Assembly: GCA_933210815.1 (NCBI GenBank)
Contig: OW119927.1
Location: 40,105,696 to 40,169,695, forward strand
DNA length: 64,000 nucleotides
Direction: 5' to 3'
Origin: Meta bourneti
Taxonomy: Eukaryota; Arthropoda; Arachnida; Araneae; Tetragnathidae
Below the pieces are notes generated by a model. It did no database searches and had not been told where the DNA came from. It saw only the letters and a program-made list of their open reading frames with translations. A program made the position numbers and the translations under genes. The first letter of the stretch is position 1. Each line of letters starts with the position of its first letter. Below, in pieces: positions 11,391 to 22,714 of this stretch.

Positions 11391-12963
11391 GCAGACAGTG
11401 GACTTTCAAACAAAACTTTGGAATTTCCGATTGTTATGAAAGTTGTAGAACGTCTATTTCCACTAAAAGGTTAAATCCATATATAATGGTAAATATGAAG
11501 TTAAATCCAAAAATATTAAGTGGTGTGGAAGTTATTACATTGTGGTCAATAATATGCGGTCAATATGTTTGATAAATTAGCAAAAATTGATAAGTTCCAT
11601 TTGCATTAATTTTCAATGAATTTTAATTACTTTAACCATAATAGTTTCTATACATATAAATTAAATTAAATCGCATTTCGTCGGCTTAGAACAAAAACTC
11701 ATTACCTGACAAAACAAAAATTTTATTGTTCTGCTGCTTAAAGACTAATATAATTTATTTAAAAAAATAATAATTATAGGCAATATGATAGTGCTATATA
11801 TCTTCTAAACAGTGTGAAAAAATATGAAAATGTAATTATCATCATTACAAAATTAAGATTTTATTGCCTCCAAAAATATCAGTTAATGAGTTTCTGCTCT
11901 AAGCCGACGATTTGGTAAGTGTATCACTCTCAATCGTAAAGCTACGAAAATTTTATACTAAAACACCTGAAATTTTACTAAAAAGCAGTTTAAGCAACAT
12001 TTTAAGTCAAAATTTCAAAACTAGGACACTTGATGAATTTCTCATTTACACACATTTATGCAACACAATGCAAGGATTATCCCCAAAAAAATTGTAGAAA
12101 TGAAGAAAAAACTAACACATAGGGAACAGTTCGAAATCAGTAGAATGTCAAAAAAATCTCATCTTAGGAAAACACATTTTTGTAGACCTACCATATTTAT
12201 CTACAATGTGTTTTATATTGTTGTCAATGTAACTGTTAAAAAGATCGAAATTAAAAAACTCTATTTGTTAGCTATGTAGCTTGATATCCATTAGTTTTTA
12301 AATTAAAAAGTCTGAAAAAAAATCAATTTTTGATCTTTTAAATGCCCACTGTCCCTTTTAAGAGCAATTGAAATCAATTACTTAAATTACTTATGACTAA
12401 AAACATTTAAATCCATGCACATTAAGGACAGTTGATTACATTCCAAATTCTAATCACTTAACTATTTATAATGACAGATACTTCACTAATTCATATTTTG
12501 CTTATTATACGTTACTTAACAATTATACTTACAATACGTTACTTAAAGAATTGGTTTCTCTTGTTTGAAAATAACAAAAATTGATAACTGAAACTTAAAA
12601 ATCATTTTTTACAGTAATGAGTAAAGTAAACCCAAATAGAAACAAATGAATGGGTTTAGACTAGTTTATCTGTAAGTAAATGTATTTTCTAGTAAAATTT
12701 ATTTAAAAGTTTTAAAACAAAAGAGAACATAGTAGAAAATTTTTAGGGAAAAAGTGTAGTAGAAAATTAGATTTAGCTACTCCAAATATGATTTTAAAGA
12801 TTTAACGTTACACTTGCAATAAAAATGATAAAATCTTGCAATAAATATGATTAATCCCTTACAAAGACATCTCAAAAAATTCTCAGCGATGAAAGTGTTG
12901 AAAACAGTACTGAAGGAAGTCTTAACATTGGTTTTTAATGTGTCACTTTCCTGAGCTTAATAT
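11391..12963. other. No recognisable feature
   Basis: Very AT-rich. The ORFs at 11912-12279 (61 and 73 codons) are lysine-rich frames expected from A runs and show no domain. Confidence 0.5.
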
Positions 12964-12977
12964 CCCGAAACTTTTTG

Positions 12978-13274
12978 GGCCCATGGTAGATCTGTTCGAA
13001 GAGTAACGGATTAACAATCGGAGAGTTGTGAGTTCGAAACTCGGTCCAACCGTCGTGTACACAGGGGCTGGTGCACGTTAAATATGTCGTGGCATCAAAT
13101 ATCCTTACGTTGGCGTGGTGTGAAAGTTTGGAGAGTGGGGTGCCAGCTCAGGTGTTGCCTCCACATCTGACCGTGGTTCAAAATTACGTGGTGTTGCCCT
13201 CCGATCTTTCCCTTGGGGATTGATCCCAATAGCCCATTGTGCTGCTCCAGTGCGATGTTAATTAATCACCACTA
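12978..13274 (+). mobile_element. SINE-A, complete, with 14 bp target duplication
   Basis: A plus-strand copy whose tRNA-like head includes GAAGAGTAACGGATTA and the B-box GAGTTCGAAACTCGG, with the family body and a GATGTTAATTAATCACC tail. It is flanked by CCCGAAACTTTTTG (12964-12977) and CCCGAAGCTTTTTG (13275-13288), a 14 bp duplication with one difference. It faces a second SINE-A 82 bp downstream. Confidence 0.9.
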
Positions 13275-13356
13275 CCCGAAGCTTTTTGTGATCAGTCTAA
13301 CCTCTACAATAAATACAAGGCTCTAAATAACTAAATAGCAGATTAAATTCGTTTTT

Positions 13357-13667
13357 TACGTAGGTATTTTAATTAACGTCACATTAGAGCAACACAACGG
13401 TCTATTGGTGACGGTTCGGGATCAATCCCGAAGCGAAAGATCCGAGGACAACACCACGTAATTTTGCATCATTGTCAGATGAGGCAATACCTGAGCTGGC
13501 ATCCCAATCTACAAATTTCCACACCACGCCAACGTAACGACATTTGAGGTCACGACAGATTTAACGTGCACCAGCCCCCTATGTACACGACGGTCTTTGG
13601 CTGGATTGAAACTCGCAACCCTTCGGTTGCTAATCCGTTGCTCTTCTAACCGGGCTACCGCGGTCCC
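13357..13667 (-). mobile_element. SINE-A, complete, with 12 bp target duplication
   Basis: A minus-strand copy inverted relative to the preceding one. The duplication AAATTCGTTTTT is at 13345-13356 and 13668-13679. The two facing copies can form a hairpin with arms of about 290 bp. Confidence 0.9.
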
Positions 13668-13679
13668 AAATTCGTTTTT

Positions 13680-15393
13680 ATTTAAGATAAAAACTACACT
13701 ATAAAAGATGGAAGGTGGTTGATTTTTTTCTATTTTTGGAATTTTGATGTGTTTTCTTCACTTATAAAGGCACACCTCCATTTTCGGACCTTGCGCCATA
13801 AAATTCAAAATTTAATCCAATGCAATCCTATTTCGCATATAAAAATGCTAAATGAATGTTAGCCTAGGAGAGTTCGAGTAGCTCTAAACGTATCCTTTGC
13901 TTACATTCATTTGTGGCTTTATCCAAAGAGAAAAATGGAGCCACATTTACATTTCAACTCTAAATGGAAAACAGAATCACCATTGGGACACAAAGGTGGA
14001 ACTCAATTACAGAATCTCAAACAAGGCAGGACTGACAATTAAAATAGAACACAGTATATTTGTTAGATTTGTTAAGTATCACAGACAAGTTAATTATAGG
14101 GGTAAGTAATGTTCGTTGTGAAATTGGAAACAACAGAATAAATCTAATATAGTAGCATTGAAAGGGGTCTAGATAATGAGTAATATACACATCTGAGCAA
14201 GATATTTCAGCTCAGAATCATCTTTTATACTTAACTATAATCATAACAATTGTAATACCAACCATTGGTAGTTTTAGCATAAACGGAATGAAATGTTGTT
14301 CAAATGTTCTAGTACATTTTAACACTGAAAATACCTTATTTCCAAATCATTGGAAAATTGTTTTAGAAAATAAGTACTAAATTAAATCAGAATTAGAATA
14401 CTGTTTTAAAATCACTAAAAAGGTTGGAAATGTAAATTTAAAGTTCTATCTAATGTGATAATTTATAATACAACCAAAAATGTAATAAAATTATATAAAC
14501 TACAAGCTGCAGAAATTTTTCACAAGAGTGTAATTAAAGTATACTTTGAAATCAGATTGTATGAAAATGTGCTTATTAAAAATTTTAAACAGTTGCATAT
14601 GAAACGAAATAAAAACTTTTGAAAATAATTCTATTTTTTCCGGACCCATTTTGAATCGTTGGTTAAAACATTTATTCAGTTTTGTGCAACAAACATCTTT
14701 CAAGTGATTTTGATCAAATATTTTCCTTGATGCTCAAAAATAAGTTGTAAATTATGTGTATTGAATGAAAAATGAGAAACATTTCGTTAAGGGATTGTAC
14801 AAAATGCTAATTTTTATACAAACAAATATTTAATTTTATTTCTATATTTTATATGTAATATAATTCAATTGACTATCAACATCATTATTAATAACATACT
14901 ATTTCGATATTATAACTAATTAGACTTTTTAAGATGCTAATACAGCTTTCAATTTCTTTCAGACTTCATTTGTAATAATATAATAGAGAATATATTTTTT
15001 TAACAATTTCTAACTATGTGTAACTATCTCTGTGCAATTAACTGCAAATTAACTCATTGATCCTTCCTTCCCCATTTAAATGGATATATTTTCAATTACT
15101 TTCTTAAAAGTTATGAATCGATTGAATTCAGACCTGCTATTCATTAAAAGAGGAATACTGTTCCATGTTATGCAATTTGAAGAAGATGGATCTTCAAGTC
15201 CATTCAAACATATAAATTGAAAGGAATTAATTAAACCGGAAATCTCTTGACATAAGATTTAACAAAATTTATGACATCAGCTTTCAGTTAAAAAAAGTCA
15301 TGTACGTTTGGACTTTGATTCGAGAAGACTAAATCGTAAATTGAAAAGATTATTCTATTAATAACTTTAAGGTTTGATCCATACTTCTCATAA
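13680..15393. other. No gene; possible SINE-B tail fragment
   Basis: CCTTGCGCCATAAAATTC at about 13788-13805 matches the 3' tail of SINE-B, without body or head. Otherwise AT-rich. The 70-codon ORF at 13897 is unrecognised. Confidence 0.4.
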
Positions 15394-15610
15394 CCCTCCT
15401 GCTGGTTTTCTCGACGAGGGATTTGTTCATTAGCAAAACAAATCTGATCTTGATGGATAAAATATCTTATAATTTGAAGAAAATTAACCAGATATTGATC
15501 TCGCCATAACCATAAAAAATCGGCAATATCTTGATGACGTGATACGTCGTCCTTAGCAAAATTGGCCAGATCTTTATGGACGAGATACCTTGTCGAAACC
15601 ACTTGGAGAG
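15394..15610. mobile_element. piggyBac-like MITE, copy 1
   Basis: The element starts CCCTCCTGCTGGTTTT and ends AAACCACTTGGAGAG, imperfect inverted repeats of each other. It is bounded by ATAA on the left and TTAA on the right (15611-15614). The interior repeats GCCAGATCTT and GACGAGAT-type blocks, also found in the copy at 26342-26564. TTAA targets and CCCT-type termini are characteristic of piggyBac. The left site would be a mutated TTAA. A 119-codon minus-strand ORF across it is not a gene. Confidence 0.6.
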
Positions 15611-15614
15611 TTAA

Positions 15615-16310
15615 AACCACTTCATTGAAAGAGATACCAAACCCCAAAACTATAAGTATGTTTCACGAACTGTAAACCACTCACAGGCTCATTCACTTCA
15701 TGATATGAGTCACAAACAACAGTGAAAGACTATATTGGACACTTTCTATTCCCATAGATCAATGCTTTTTACAATTCTTTATATATGTACTGAATCACCA
15801 CCGAATCTTTTACTCTCCGTATGGCTGATGGGATCTAGCAGTCAATTATTTCACGTCATATTACTTCTAGAAGTTTTGACGGAATAAAATACGGTTTCTG
15901 TAAACAAAAAATAGCCTTTAGCTACCCGTCTCTCTTTTTCTTAGCCCTCGAAAAAAGTATTGCTGCTTTTCCCACAAACTTCAGAAATAAAATAACTTCC
16001 TATAGACAAATCTATTTCTATGAGCGTTAGGAGTTTTCCAAGAGAGTTCTGAATTTTTACTCTACACCACATTTTATGGGTAAATAGATACGCAGCTTAC
16101 TTGATGAAAGAATTCGAGTAAGTTTTCCATTAGCCAAGAAGACTAAAACTGGATAAAAACCGTTCACAGAAATCTCCAGTTGCAGAGGGATCGCCAAAAT
16201 TGAATGGTTAGATATGCTTTTGAGAAATTTTGGTGAATAACATAGGAAGAAGATTTAAAATTTGAAACGAAGTTAGAAACCAAGTTCAAACAGCATTTGA
16301 ACATGTGTAC
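15615..16310. other. No recognisable feature
   Basis: Unique sequence of mixed composition, with no SINE or TIR termini. Confidence 0.45.
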
Positions 16311-16778
16311 AAGGTGTTTCGAAAATATCTGGCCGAGTTATAAAGGGTGGTAGAGAGGCCCAAGATAAAAAATTTTTTCAAAGAATGTGCGTCCGGAAAT
16401 ACTACGTTTAGGTGGTAGAGGGCGCTGTTTAAGTCAGTCGACAACATCGTTTCTGAGGCCGTTAGGCTCCATTCCCCGCTCGGATTTTCAACGGCATGTA
16501 TCGTTATACGAATTCAGAGCTCGCAGATATATATCTGATGTATGAGGCTGGGAACAGAAACGGAAAGCTCCGAATTCATGTAGCGATGCATGCCTTGAAA
16601 ATGCGAGCTGTGAATGACGCCTTACGCCATAGAAACAATGTTTTTGACTGCATAAACAGCGGCATCTACCACCTAAACGCGACATTTCCGAACACACATT
16701 CCATGACAAAAAAAATGTATATTTTGGGTCACTCTACCACCCTTTATAATTTGGCCGGATATTTTCGAAACACCCTCC
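16311..16778 (+). mobile_element. DUF4817-type DNA transposon derivative with long TIRs
   Basis: The two ends are long imperfect inverted repeats of roughly 130-150 bp. The left reads AAGGTGTTTCGAAAATATCT, then GGCCGAGTTATAAAGGGTGG. The right, reverse-complemented, reads GGGTGTTTCGAAAATATCCG, then GGCCAAATTATAAAGGGTGG. Both carry TTTAGGTGGTAGA further in. Between them the plus strand opens an ORF at 16496 beginning with a motif like YTNSELADIYLMYEAGNRNG. This is the N-terminal signature of the arthropod DUF4817 helix-turn-helix proteins found in IS630-like transposons. The frame then runs into the right TIR, so the DDE catalytic part is deleted. At about 470 bp this is a non-autonomous internal-deletion copy. 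Confidence 0.75.
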
Positions 16779-17377
16779 GTTTTTTCAAGGGGCTCGCAAG
16801 AGTTCTTTTGTTGCTCGATGTACTGGCAGGTGTGGAGTTATCGCTTGGTCATCCCGATCACCCGATCTATCATCTGGCTTCAAGTGCCTTCAAACGTTCA
16901 GGAATTTTTGAATACATTTCTTTTTGAAAACCCATGCTCGACGCTGCTAGACTGTTGGTGGTCGCAACTTTGAGCACCTACTGTGAAACTGGAAGAGTAC
17001 ACTTTCTGTCAAACTGTAATATTAAGACTAATAAAAATGTTGTTCGTATACTTGCTGTGTTTAATTTCTGCCTCTGAATCGTCTACCACATTCCAGGGAT
17101 GCTTGAAGATATATATCCATACAAATACAGCTAAATTTTGTTTTCTACCTTCCCTAAAAGTTTGTACTAGTAAAGAGAGAGATTATGTGTGTATGGTAAA
17201 ACACCCTGTATGTATTTGAGAATGAATATTTTACTAAAATAAGATAAATTTTTTTTCGTACATTTTCGCTACATAAAAATAACATTTCGGTTATTTATAA
17301 AAAAATTATTTTATTTGTTTAAGCCAATGGTAGACTACGCTACACTTTGAGACCAGTAGGAACCTATCAAAAAACTA
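16779..17377. other. No gene; possible element end ACACCCTGTAT
   Basis: TGGTAAAACACCCTGTATGT at about 17193-17212 resembles the terminal AACACCCTGTAT motif of several arthropod TIR elements. No matching partner end was found to its left except the DUF4817-type terminus. Confidence 0.3.
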
Positions 17378-17545
17378 AATTTTACAGTTTAAAAAGAATC
17401 TGTTTAGATAATGTATTTGTAGCAAAATTATTACTTACTTATTATTCAAAATTACTACTTTTTAAAGGTTTAGCAAAAATAATTTAGTTTGTTGTGATAT
17501 ACCTCGAAACGTTATAGAACCGATACAAGAAACTAAATAGGACAA
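17378..17545 (+). repeat. Direct duplication, copy A
   Basis: TTTACAGTTTAAAAA, TTTGTAGCAAAATTATTA, TTTTTAAAGGTTTA and CAATACAAGAAACTAAATAG-type blocks recur in the same order at 18678-18815. Copy A is about 30 bp longer through small indels. No coding content and no known family. Confidence 0.6.
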
Positions 17546-18074
17546 ATCGATTAAATAAGAGGATCACATTAATGATTAAATGAGTTAACAACTCTCTCTC
17601 TTCTCTCTCTCTTGAAACTTCATACAGAACATGCTAGGTGTAAAGAATTTTGGACCTACAGATTAAAAGGTACTTTCCATAAGGCTGTTTTGTGAGAAGT
17701 GTATTAAACTTGGTAGATCTTTCCACAGATCACTGTTGCTTAAATTTTATAAAAGCGACATAAAAGACCAATAAGAGTCGATATATTTTTGTTAGCTCGG
17801 GAAATGCAAGAAATTAAAAAAAAGTATAATTTTTCACTGAGAGAAAAACAAGAAACTTCCGTAAAAAACTCTTTTTGGAATTCTAAGCGCATAGCTCCTT
17901 AGTAAGTCGAGTGTTAACTTTATACGAAATGTTTCTTATTATTTTATGCTGTAAAAACAAGTGAGATTTCGCTGTCGAAGGAATTTGAATAGATTACACC
18001 GGTATAAACCACATTTAGAAGGACGTGGAAAATATCGTCAACTTACAAGTGAAACTCCAAATAAAAAATATAGT
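17546..18074. other. No gene; (CT)n tract
   Basis: A CT-rich tract lies at 17593-17613. The 63-codon ORF at 17961 is basic and AT-driven, and partly enters repeat D. Confidence 0.45.
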
Positions 18075-18238
18075 TCTGAGAAAACGAAAGGGGAAAAATT
18101 CTACTCACTAAGTGGGTTGCCCAAGAAATCTAACCATCATGCAAAAGAATGACAGTATATATATATATACATATATATATATATACATATATATATACAT
18201 ATATATATACATATATATATATACATATATATATATAC

Positions 18239-18269
<31 letters not shown>

Positions 18270-18337
18270 CATATATATACATATATATAAATATATATAT
18301 ACATATATATATATACATATATATATATACATATATA

Positions 18338-18394
<57 letters not shown>

Positions 18395-18485
18395 CCTTCA
18401 GACCAAAGATCATCACATTCTTGTCTAGGAAAGCTAAAAAACTCATATCTTGAAATTTTTGACTTGGTGTGCTTCATTTGTAAAC
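18075..18485 (-). repeat. Dispersed repeat family D, inverted copy split by a microsatellite
   Basis: In minus orientation this matches 26790-26985 and 36580-36790. The left flank carries CTCACTAAGTGGG. The right flank carries CAGACCAAAGATCATCACATT, AGAAAGCTAAAAAACTC-like sequence and ATATCTTGAAATTTTTG. In the other copies these blocks are separated only by about 25-30 bp, so the microsatellite sits inside the repeat. Confidence 0.6.
18156..18394. repeat. Compound microsatellite (TATATACA-type)n then (GA)n
   Basis: About 215 bp of TA runs punctuated by CA steps (period mostly 10-14 bp) are followed by 12 GA units at 18371-18394. Long ORFs on both strands (YIYI/ICIY peptides) are translation artefacts of this tract. 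Confidence 0.97.
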
Positions 18486-18677
18486 CGACGATATTTATTT
18501 ATTTAATTGTTGTTTCTTTGCAAAAAATATCCAATCACACAGAGAACAAAACGTACTATCCAAAAAAATTTAAGAATAAAGACACAAATACAGTTATGTA
18601 AGTGATAAAACAAAACATTTCACTAAAGCAGATTATTTTTTAATTGAAAACATTAAAGATATCAACCTCCAAGAAAG

Positions 18678-18815
18678 AAATTTACAGTTTAAAAAATCTA
18701 TTTGTAGCAAAATTATTATATAATTTATTTTTTAAAGGTTTAACAAAAATAATCTACATTTTCTGGGGATATACCCGAGAACGTTAAAGCCAATACAAGA
18801 AACTAAATAGGACGA
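18678..18815 (+). repeat. Direct duplication, copy B
   Basis: Partner of 17378-17545, same orientation, about 1.3 kb apart, ending in ACAAGAAACTAAATAGGAC in both. The microsatellite-bearing repeat D lies between them. Confidence 0.6.
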
Positions 18816-20260
18816 AAATATTACGGAGTTTCAAAGGAACCTTTCGGAAACTGAAATGACTTGGCAATTGAGAAGAATGTACACCTGAAGATTCGTAATT
18901 CTTAAAATATATCTAGCACTTTTAACCAGAGAGGAAAACTTTCTCAGGACGATCCTTAATCAGAAATATTTCCAAAAGAAATATTTCTCATTAGGGCACA
19001 TGAACATGAAGTTTTAATAACGAGACATTTAATTCTCAAAGAGGGGGTGAATAGGATATTATGATCATACCAATGAGAAAGATTTGTTGTACTGCATATA
19101 TAGAATGAGAATGTGCTAGAATAGAGAATGTGATAGACCTGAAGAGCCCTGAAACTTTTATAAATTACAGTAAAACTATGTTATAACGGATTAGTTTCCA
19201 GTTTTTAAAAAAGAACGACAATCTTTGTCGACAGTTTTATTCCTCTTGATTTAAAGTGACGAAATGTAATATATTTTATGTGAATGGCTAATGTTTCATT
19301 GATTAATATAGAAGAGAAAAAGGTTCCTAATAATATCAATAATCTATTTTTTATATTTCAGTAACGTACATGGCACAAAAATCGATATTATTTGTTTATT
19401 GTCGTATGGCAATAGCGGATATAAACAATATAAAATCGACCATTACGGGTTTCATTCACCAATTTTACTGCTTTGTTTAAATATGCTTTATTCAAGCTAC
19501 GGAGTTGCACAATATTGCTGAAACCATACGGAAGAGCTCGCTATTCTAATGAAATTCTTTAGTAGTCTGAACTGAAATCAATGAGAAATCTGGGAGATAA
19601 AAATCAGCGCAAGAAAGAAAATATAAGCAAAAACAGGTTTAGCGTCTTAGGTTTAGCAAAAAATGCCTAATCGTCTTTGAACAAGGGAATGGAATGAAAT
19701 TGAAGTCTTCGTTCGAAATCTAATTGAGGTGTACTTTTTGTATGCATTTAATTAGAAATAAGAATTGACACCATTAAAAGCAAACGAAATGCTGGTATAG
19801 GATCAGTGTAATAAAAAATAAATATTTAGCGATGAAAAGTTAAGGCTGGATTACAGAAATAGAATTATATAGGATGCCCAGCCAAAAAAATTCCAATAGA
19901 AAAATAATACGAATACAAAATTTTACTGAAAAAAGAATACAAAGAGATAATAATAAACGTATTTGTGTTTAAAAAAAATAATCCAAAACAAAAAAGGACA
20001 TTCAAACAGCATACTGTAATGTTATCAACATCGTCACGAACTGTTTTATTGAAAAAAAATAAGAGATTTTCTATAGTTTTTACTACAAAGGAATAATAAC
20101 TATCGCTGAAAGAATATTTAGCGATAGCAGTAGATATATAATACTCTCTAACATTAAAAGATTCGGTTCGCAATGTCATACAAGAACAAGAAAACACGAT
20201 TAATCTAAACTGACGCTTCATGAACAACGAATCCCATACTATACAAAAATAAAATACGTC
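18816..20260. other. No gene; possible Tigger-like terminus
   Basis: CAGTAAAACTATGTTATAAC at 19168 resembles CAGTnnAACnnnGTTATAACGG termini of Tigger/jerky elements. No opposing end was identified. The 120-codon minus-strand ORF at 19865-20227 is phenylalanine/serine-rich and unrecognised. Confidence 0.35.
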
Positions 20261-20269
20261 TTCCCGGCA

Positions 20270-20720
20270 TGCTGCGCTAAAGATTTCGAGAGCGAATTTT
20301 CACTCCCTAAACTTTCTACAGCGAGAAAAATCAAAAGGAAATTCGGAAAAACCTACATCCAAAAGCGGCTTTTGTTTAAACAAAGAGAGTGACTCTTAAA
20401 GGCAAGGGGGGCAAGAAGGGGTGGTTTCTATTTTTATCTGTGAAGCATATGCCCGGATCAATCGCATTCGGATTCGATCGAGTGTGACATTTTTATTCCG
20501 GACACACCGTAGTTAGTGGGGTCGGGGAAAGGATTCGAAGCAAAAAGCAATCGTTCTTTCAATTCGCGCACGTCTTCGAAGGTTTTTTTTCTTCTTCCGT
20601 GTAAATGACACCGACAGCAAAGGAAAGAAATCAATTTGCAGCGTGTTTCAAATGTCCATTTTCGAGCTAGCAAAGAGCAAGCGGGGCTTAATAATAATTC
20701 CGCACTTAGAGGTTCCTCCC
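20270..20720. other. GC-richer island, possible conserved non-coding element
   Basis: Marked rise in GC with CGAGAGCGAATTTTC, GCCCGGATCAATCGCATTC and GGACACACCGTAG stretches. It is unique in the window. The minus-strand 71-codon frame at 20458-20673 lacks recognisable domains and flanking splice signals. It could be regulatory or an unrecognised exon. Confidence 0.3.
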
Positions 20721-21180
20721 ATCAATCAAAGAGCCTCTCTGAGAAGTGAGCAAAAGCAATAAAGATACTAACCGTAAAAAATAAAAATGTCTCCTCTACA
20801 GCAATTTCGAGTGAATCAGGGGTGGAGATCGAACAGTTTTCAATTTTAGTGATAGAACCTTTTTCATTTTAGGTTTTTTTCTTTTTAAAAACTACTCGAG
20901 ATTATTTGATCGCCATTTTTCATCTTGTGTTCTTCCTTTGTCGATTTCATCAGTTATGAGTTTAAAGATTGATAAAAAAAATGCTTTTGTTTGTAGTAGT
21001 TTGAAAAGTAACAAATATCTCCCAGATCTGATTCCTTGCGCTATTAAAACTTTTCGTAAGTTATATATTGGTTATAGTAAATTTTCAATAAGAATAACAC
21101 GAGTATTTTTAATGTGTTCGAATGTTTGGAACATCATAAATTCGCTGTTACTATTATGTCATTTCATTAAATCCGATTCT
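20721..21180. other. No recognisable feature
   Basis: AT-rich spacer. The ORF 20938-21258 runs into the next SINE and is not a gene. Confidence 0.5.
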
Positions 21181-21189
21181 GAAATTGAA

Positions 21190-21390
21190 GTAGCTCAGTG
21201 GGTTTGTCCACTGTGTGCCCATCCTGCGAGTTGCACGCGAGGGCTCGATTCTTCCTAGGGTGCAGTTCTCTCATCTGTGTCAGTAAAACTTTTCTTGTGT
21301 GTATGTCAATTTACTTATAGAATTGGCGTTTTTTTGTCGCAGATTGGGTAAATATAGCTGTAGCGTCCTAAAACCCAACCCCCTCCACCA
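21190..21390 (+). mobile_element. SINE-B, plus copy, with 9 bp target duplication
   Basis: The tRNA-like head has a canonical A box TAGCTCAGTGG and a B-box GGGCTCGATTC. The body contains CATCTGTGTCAGTAAAACTT, and the tail is GCGTCCTAAAACCCAACC. A 9 bp duplication GAAATTGAA flanks it at 21181-21189 and 21391-21399. It lies about 60 bp upstream of the Tc1 element. Confidence 0.85.
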
Positions 21391-21450
21391 GAAATTGAAT
21401 GGAAAAGCAGCCACTATTCTTAATTAATTACTTTTTTTCTTTATGAGCTA

Positions 21451-22712
21451 CAGGTGGTGGACAAAATAATCTAAACACCCATATAACAATGGGTCGTAAT
21501 TCGTCCTTTCAGTACAGTCACGTGACCTAGCACAGATGACTGTCACGTAGTGGCCGTGAAGGCAAAAGTATCTATTTATCAGCAGCAATCGTACGAGTTG
21601 TATGTGAATATTCTTCTAGAAGTCAAACGCTGTTATGTACGACCTCTCAGACTTTCAAAGAGGCATGATCATTGGAGCGCAAGGTCGAAGGAGCTTCAGT
21701 GACGAAAACAGCCAATCTTGTGTTCCTGTGCAAACTGTTACGACAGCCTACACAAAACATGGTAAGACGTCATCTTCGAAACAGGACAGTGGGCGAAAGT
21801 CAAAGCTTATTGACATGGATAGACGGGTATTGAAGCTGATAGTGCCCCGAAAGCACAAGACAACGATGTCCTAGATAATACTGAGAAGGACACTCTTCGG
21901 CAGGACCCCCGTATTGACCAAAAGTATCCAACGGGAACTGCAAACGGTGAACATTCATGGCAGTGGTTATTCCAATACTATTGGGGACATCGCGTAATGC
22001 TTCGAAGCGACAACAAAGCACAAAACAGAGCACAGAGACAGGACAGACAACTGTAGTGGAGACAGATCATCTGGTCTGACGAATCTGCATTTACATTATT
22101 TCAGATCACCAGACGTGTTTATGTCAGGAGAACCACCACAGAAGACTTTTAGGTTGATTGCCTCTTGCCTACTGTTAAGCGCGGAGGGGCTCTGTGATGG
22201 TGTGGGGTACAATATCTTGGCATGGTCAAGAACACATCTAGTGTTGCGTAGGAAGATCAAATTAATGCAGTATCTCAGCATTTTAGGTAATCATCTCCAT
22301 CCTATGTTCCAGACTGTGTTGTTTCCTGGTGAAAGAACAACCACTGATACAAGACGACAAGCAGATTCCATTCACATTGCTTTGCGTGTCCAAGCAATGG
22401 TTCGATGAGCACGAGGATGATACGAAAAATCAAGTCTGGACTCCTCAGTCCCTTGATCTGGACATAATTGAATCTTTGTGAGGTATTTGGTGGCCAAAGA
22501 GCATGCTACGTTTCCACCTACAGCCACACTTTCTGAACTAGAGACAGCTCTGCTTGAGGAATGGATGAACATTCTCTTAAACATTGTACATGGCCTGTAT
22601 TTGTGCATCCCCCGTTAGATACAAACTGCAACTCAGGCCAAGCGTGTGTCAACGCTCTACTAAAGGTTTTGTGTCATTTCACAAATGCTCATAATACTTT
22701 CGCCATCACTTG
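21451..22712 (+). pseudogene. Tc1-like transposon with dead transposase
   Basis: The 5' terminus CAGGTGGTGGACAAAATAAT is preceded by TA (21449-21450). The decayed 3' terminus ends CGCCATCACTTG and is followed by TA (22713-22714), so the element is full length at about 1.26 kb. The transposase starts at the ATG at 21635 and opens with YDLSDFQRGMIIGAQG, the Tc1 helix-turn-helix region, followed by AYTKHGKTSSSKQDSGRKSK. The first catalytic aspartate region is seen near 22074 as WSDESAFTLFQITRR, but in another frame. The frame is broken by frameshifts and stops, so it cannot encode an active enzyme. The family acts by cut-and-paste at TA sites. Full-length structure with scattered decay indicates an old insertion. 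Confidence 0.9.
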
Positions 22713-22714
22713 TA

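Noticed and set aside
12978..13060. Functional tRNA gene at the SINE-A head
   Set aside because: The same head recurs with the same body and target duplications. The acceptor stem is not closed.
15288..15647. 119-codon minus-strand ORF as a gene
   Set aside because: It overlaps and extends across the piggyBac-like MITE.
18108..18601. Long open frames (69-150 codons) on both strands
   Set aside because: They are translations of the TATATACA microsatellite (YIYI and ICIY repeats).
19865..20227. 120-codon minus-strand ORF as a gene
   Set aside because: Low-complexity F/S/I-rich product typical of AT-rich random frames, with no motif.
20938..21258. 106-codon plus-strand ORF as a gene
   Set aside because: It ends inside the SINE-B head and its C-terminal part is SINE sequence.
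21190..21260. Functional tRNA gene (good A and B boxes)
   Set aside because: It is the SINE-B head, followed by the SINE body and flanked by a 9 bp duplication.
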